Shown here piece by piece: positions 6,448 to 9,416 of a DNA stretch of 9,416 nt. This DNA comes from Planctomycetota bacterium (GTDB lineage Bacteria > Planctomycetota > Planctomycetia > Gemmatales > Gemmataceae): the NCBI GenBank assembly GCA_016200155.1, contig JACQFG010000078.1:1-9416 (forward strand). Direction: 5' to 3'. Under the pieces are notes generated by a model. It ran no database searches, was not told the origin of the DNA, and saw nothing but the letters and a program-made list of their open reading frames with translations. A program made the position numbers and the translations under genes. Every line of letters begins with the position of its first letter. Within the stretch, counting starts at the first letter, position 1.

Positions 6448-8763
6448 TTAATTTGCGGACTTCGGCGTCGGCAATGACTTCCAGTCGAGCTTGCGATACT
6501 CCTTGGCGAACTCGGTGATCTCGATCGCCTGGTTCACTTCGACGTCGCGGAAGGTCTGCTTCGCGCCGCTGGTCGGCCAGGTGATTTCGAGAATCGCGAC
6601 CTTGTCGGCTTTGGCCAGGCCGAGCGTTTGCTGGAGCGGGTTGGCGCCGAAGGTGCTTCCGGAGCTGACGTGGCGATGGACGGTGAGCGGCTCCTTGCCG
6701 GCGGTGACGGCCATGATGCGAGCGCCGATCGCGGGGCGGTTAGTCTTCTTCGAGAACAGCTTGGTGTCGGAGGTCGCGCTGCCGACGAGCTTGACGGTGA
6801 GCCAGTTGTTGCCCTGGCCGGGGTTTTGAAAGAGAACGTTGTGATAGCGATCGCCGTCGGTGGCGCCGCCGGTCTCGATGAAGATGTCGATGTTGCCCGT
6901 GCGGCGCCAATCGCCGCAGGCGACGCCGTGGCCCTTTTGCAGATGGCCGGTGCGCGAGGAGGCGGTGATATCGGCGAAGCGTTTGCCGGCGACGTTCTTG
7001 AACATGCGATTGGGAACCAAGGTCGCGAGGTTGGGCTCACCGGTGCCGAGATAAAAATCGAGATAGCCGTCGTTGTCGAAATCGCCGAAGTTGCTGCCCA
7101 TGGTGGCGTAGACTTTGTCGAGACCGGCCTCCTTCGTGACATCCTCGAATTTCTTGCCTTGCACGTTGCGATAGAGCTTGCTGGTCTTGTTGGTGTGCGG
7201 CTTGCCCTGGAGGCCGAGGACGACGTCGCCGAGAGTGCGGGCGTAGCTGGTGGCGAAGATGTCGAGGTAGCCGTCGTTGTCGAAATCGAAGGCCCAGCAG
7301 GAGAAGCCGAAGTGCGGTCCATCGATGCCCATATCGCGCGTGACGTCGGTGAAGGTGCCGTTGCCGTTGTTGTGAAAGAGGTGGGCGGAGCGCGGCGCCT
7401 GAGTGTGGGGATCGGGGAAGTAGTTCAGGAACAGATCGGGAAAGCCGTCGTTGTCGAAGTCGATCCAGACGGCGCCCTTGCAGGTGCGTGCATCGGTGGG
7501 CAGGCCGGCCTTGGCCGTCACATCGTCAAACGTGCCGTCTCCCTTGTTGCGATAGAGCTTGCTCGGCTGGCGTTCGCCGCAGATGTAGACGTCGAGAAAG
7601 CCGTCGTTGTCCATGTCGGCCCAGGCGCCGCACACGGAGTTCATGGCCTCGGCGAGCCCGGCCTTGTGGGTGACGTCAATGAAAACGCCCTTGCCTTCGT
7701 TGCGAAGGAGCGACGGCCGAATCGGGTGTTGCTGCCAGGCGCCGCGCGGGATGAAGACGTCGAGATGTCCGCTGTTGCGGTAGTCGGTCTGCACGCAGTT
7801 GAGCCCGCCGAACTGTGCAGTCAGGCCGGCCGCCTTGGTGGTGTCCTCGAAGGTGCCGTCCCCCTTGTTGCGGTAGATCGTCATCGGCGTGCTGGGGTCC
7901 CATGAGGTGATGACGATGTCGAGCAGGCCGTGGTTGTGGAAATCATCCATGATGGCGCCGCCGGCCTGGTTAAGCCGTCCGACGCCGACGGCCTGGCCGA
8001 TGTCGCGGAACTTGCCGATGTCGAACTCGGACTTTTCGAATTCGTCGAGGCGAATGAGATGCTTGGGATCGACCTTGGCGGGATGTTCGCCGAGCGTCAT
8101 GTGGGCGAGGTTGAGCAGCCAGCGGACCTCGAGATCGTCGGGGAACTCGTCGAGGTATTCGGTGAAGTGCTTGACCGCCAGCCGTGAGCCGAGCGGGTTG
8201 ATGTGGACCGCGGCCTGGTTGATCGGAATGATGCACGAACTCTCGCCGCGGCACATGATGCAGTTTTCATCTTCGCCGCGGCGCAGGGCCGTCACGCCCT
8301 GGGCGTAGATGATCGTGTAGAGCCAGGCTTCCGCGAACGGCGGGTCGGTTTCGGCGAGAGTGCGTGCCTGTTCGAGCGACTGGTACGCCTTGGCCGCCTC
8401 GGACTCGTAGTTGAGCAGCATGGCCTTGGAAACGAGCGCGTGGACCTTGACGTCGACGGGCGAAGCGGGGTCGGCGAGTTTTTTGTCGAGGGGTTCGATG
8501 AGCCGATGGCCCGCCTTGTGCCACGATTTACCGACGTCTTCCAGCGATGCGCTCGACAGCCAGGGATCGACGCGGGGCATGACGAAGCTGAGCCCGCTGG
8601 TGTCGAGAGGCTGGCGCGGCTGATATTTCGGTCGCGGCTTCTCGACGACAGGAGGCGTGCGCGGGTTATTGTAGAAGATGACGCCGACGGCAACGGCGGC
8701 AGCGAGCCCCGCCGCCACGACGTAGATATGCGTGCGCGATTTCCTCTGCGGAGCGTCCAGCAT
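6448..8763 (-). CDS. Membrane-anchored TPR-like/FG-GAP/ASPIC-UnbV protein (CRTAC1-like)
   Basis: A 771-residue protein with a single N-terminal membrane helix (about 12-31) followed by a Pro-rich linker, so the bulk is probably outside the cytoplasm. Residues 70-250 are helical and TPR-like, with a Cys cluster ENCIMCRGESSCIIPI (166-181). Residues 265-640 form a beta-propeller with Asp-rich calcium loops: four strong ones (DMDNDGFLD 383, DFDNDGFPD 435, DFDNDGYLD 493, DFDNDGYLD 561) and three degenerate ones (274, 327, 618), between which GDGTFEDTTKAAGL-like linkers repeat. About 650-750 is an ASPIC/UnbV domain (NNWLTVKLVG ... IGARI ... SSGSTFGANPLQQTLGL). Proteins of this layout are numerous in planctomycetes and acidobacteria; their molecular role is mostly unknown, with binding to surface or matrix components as a guess. 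The start ATG has AAGGAA 7 nt upstream. It reads in the same direction as eutA, with the repeat element filling the gap; a functional link to eut is not shown. Confidence 0.9.
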   Translation of the reverse strand: MLDAPQRKSRTHIYVVAAGLAAAVAVGVIFYNNPRTPPVVEKPRPKYQPRQPLDTSGLSFVMPRVDPWLSSASLEDVGKSWHKAGHRLIEPLDKKLADPASPVDVKVHALVSKAMLLNYESEAAKAYQSLEQARTLAETDPPFAEAWLYTIIYAQGVTALRRGEDENCIMCRGESSCIIPINQAAVHINPLGSRLAVKHFTEYLDEFPDDLEVRWLLNLAHMTLGEHPAKVDPKHLIRLDEFEKSEFDIGKFRDIGQAVGVGRLNQAGGAIMDDFHNHGLLDIVITSWDPSTPMTIYRNKGDGTFEDTTKAAGLTAQFGGLNCVQTDYRNSGHLDVFIPRGAWQQHPIRPSLLRNEGKGVFIDVTHKAGLAEAMNSVCGAWADMDNDGFLDVYICGERQPSKLYRNKGDGTFDDVTAKAGLPTDARTCKGAVWIDFDNDGFPDLFLNYFPDPHTQAPRSAHLFHNNGNGTFTDVTRDMGIDGPHFGFSCWAFDFDNDGYLDIFATSYARTLGDVVLGLQGKPHTNKTSKLYRNVQGKKFEDVTKEAGLDKVYATMGSNFGDFDNDGYLDFYLGTGEPNLATLVPNRMFKNVAGKRFADITASSRTGHLQKGHGVACGDWRRTGNIDIFIETGGATDGDRYHNVLFQNPGQGNNWLTVKLVGSATSDTKLFSKKTNRPAIGARIMAVTAGKEPLTVHRHVSSGSTFGANPLQQTLGLAKADKVAILEITWPTSGAKQTFRDVEVNQAIEITEFAKEYRKLDWKSLPTPKSAN

Positions 8764-8770
8764 CGGCGAG

Positions 8771-8776
8771 TTCCTT
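8771..8776 (-). promoter_or_regulatory. Ribosome binding site of the FG-GAP/ASPIC gene
   Basis: AAGGAA on the minus strand, 7 nt before the ATG at 8763. It supports the chosen start, which also gives the expected short basic N-terminus before the membrane helix. Confidence 0.6.
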
Positions 8777-8886
8777 GCAACGGGAGGACGTGATCATCGA
8801 CCAATCGTACCCATTGTTGCATGGAGCCGAGGCGTCACGCAAGGGAAAATGTCGGACGGTCGTGGTACACTTTACTCCATAGTCGC

Positions 8887-8927
8887 CTTTCGCTCCGCGA
8901 AAGGAGCGTTCTTTCGCGGAGCGAAAG
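8887..8927. repeat. Perfect 17-bp inverted repeat (REP-like palindrome)
   Basis: Arms CTTTCGCTCCGCGAAAG (8887-8903) and CTTTCGCGGAGCGAAAG (8911-8927) are exact reverse complements with the 7-base spacer GAGCGTT. Each arm is itself a hairpin (CTTTCGC / GCGAAAG), and CGCTCC-GCGAAA-GGAGCG offers an alternative fold, so it is a palindrome within a palindrome. Imperfect symmetry extends further outward (CCATAGTCG on the left against CGACAAACGG on the right). It lies 30 bases past the stop of the aminotransferase on the minus strand. It could stop or stabilise that transcript, but no U-tract follows, so a dispersed REP-like repeat is the better reading. Confidence 0.88.
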
Positions 8928-8957
8928 ACGACAAACGGTAGAACTACCGGTCGGACA

Positions 8958-9416
8958 TCAGCGCGCCAGCGCCGGGGCGGCGCACTTCTCGTGGACGGCG
9001 CGGATGACGCCGACGACGCGTGCCCAGTCCTCGTCGGTCAGGGACGAGCCGCTCGGCAAGCACAGGCCGTGCTCGAAGAGATCGCCCGCCACGGTGCCGC
9101 CGCGGTAAGCACAGCCGGCGAAGACGGGCTGCAGGTGCAACGGCTTCCACACGGGCCGCGACTCGATGTTGGCTGCGTCGAGGGACCGCTGGACGTCGTA
9201 ACGGCTTGCGCCGAAGGCGTCGGCATCGATCGTGATGCAGGTGAGCCAGTTGTTCGACAGGCCGTATGACGCCTGCGGCATGAAGGTGATGCCGGGCAGG
9301 TCGGCCAGAGCATCACGATAGAACTGGAAGTTGCGGCGGCGCGCCTCGACACGTTCGTGCAGGACGCGGATCTGGCCGCGGCCGATCGCTGCCAGGATGT
9401 TGCTCATGCGATAGTT
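8958..9416 (-). CDS. DegT/DnrJ/EryC1/StrS sugar aminotransferase, C-terminal part
   Basis: Partial gene: only the last 153 codons are inside the window, and the frame runs open through its right edge. The visible part begins NYRMSNILAAIGRGQIRVL, a hallmark of this PLP-dependent family, and continues with RRRNFQFYRDALADLPGITF, SNNWLTCITID, the RPVWKPLHLQPVF segment and a C-terminal GLCLPSGSSLTDEDWARVV stretch. The family transfers an amino group to a nucleotide-linked keto-sugar. The pattern resembles the PglE/WeeJ type used for UDP-4-amino sugars in surface glycans, but substrate assignment from the C-terminus is uncertain. The Schiff-base lysine lies upstream, outside the window. The ATG at 9407 is an internal methionine and not the start, because the coding frame with the conserved Asn-Tyr-Arg continues before it. 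The stop TGA is at 8960-8958. Confidence 0.9.
   Translation of the reverse strand, partial: NYRMSNILAAIGRGQIRVLHERVEARRRNFQFYRDALADLPGITFMPQASYGLSNNWLTCITIDADAFGASRYDVQRSLDAANIESRPVWKPLHLQPVFAGCAYRGGTVAGDLFEHGLCLPSGSSLTDEDWARVVGVIRAVHEKCAAPALAR

Noticed and set aside
8887..8927. Classic intrinsic terminator for the aminotransferase
   Set aside because: The stem is strong but no run of T follows it on either strand; a repeat explains it better, though it may still influence RNA ends.

Overview
This is a GC-rich bacterial window in which every supported gene lies on the minus strand. The gene types point to a planctomycete, probably of the Pirellulales type. These are a TPR/FG-GAP/ASPIC-UnbV (CRTAC1-like) anchored protein, a small lipoprotein with a GF-DGYADY / WFAGY-HG signature paired with a Wza-type polysaccharide export lipoprotein, and intergenic gaps packed with dispersed-looking repeats. 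The taxon is an inference from gene style; there is no rRNA or marker gene here.

Reading in the direction of transcription (right to left): (1) 9416-8958, the C-terminal 153 residues of a DegT/DnrJ/EryC1/StrS sugar aminotransferase whose start lies outside the window. (2) 8957-8764, a gap holding a perfect 17-bp inverted repeat. (3) 8763-6448, a 771-residue membrane-anchored protein with a helical N-terminal region, seven FG-GAP-like calcium loops and an ASPIC/UnbV C-terminus. (4) 6447-6197, a gap filled almost completely by a 239-bp nested inverted-repeat element made of degenerate CACGAAG and CACGGAT units. (5) 6196-4763, eutA, the reactivase of ethanolamine ammonia-lyase, overlapping by 4 nt (6) 4766-2571, a single ORF that fuses EutB and EutC. 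(7) 2639-2479, about 2.6 copies of a 61-bp tandem repeat that supplies the last 22 codons and the stop of eutBC. (8) a gap with one plausible sigma70-like promoter, followed by (9) 2263-1418, a lipoprotein, and (10) 1416-76, a polysaccharide export lipoprotein, separated by one base.

Functionally there are two clear units. eutA-eutBC is a minimal adenosylcobalamin-dependent ammonia-lyase with its own ATP-dependent reactivator. No microcompartment shell, transporter, EutE/EutD/EutG or regulator is visible within the window. The lipoprotein and export pair, together with the sugar aminotransferase at the other end, suggest an extracellular or surface polysaccharide setting.

The most interesting points are the EutB-EutC fusion; an active-site change in EutB, where the position I align with E. 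coli Asp362 is Ala and which raises the question of substrate; the replacement of the EutC C-terminus by repeat-encoded sequence; and the nested inverted-repeat element that begins directly after one stop codon and ends 12 bases before the next start.
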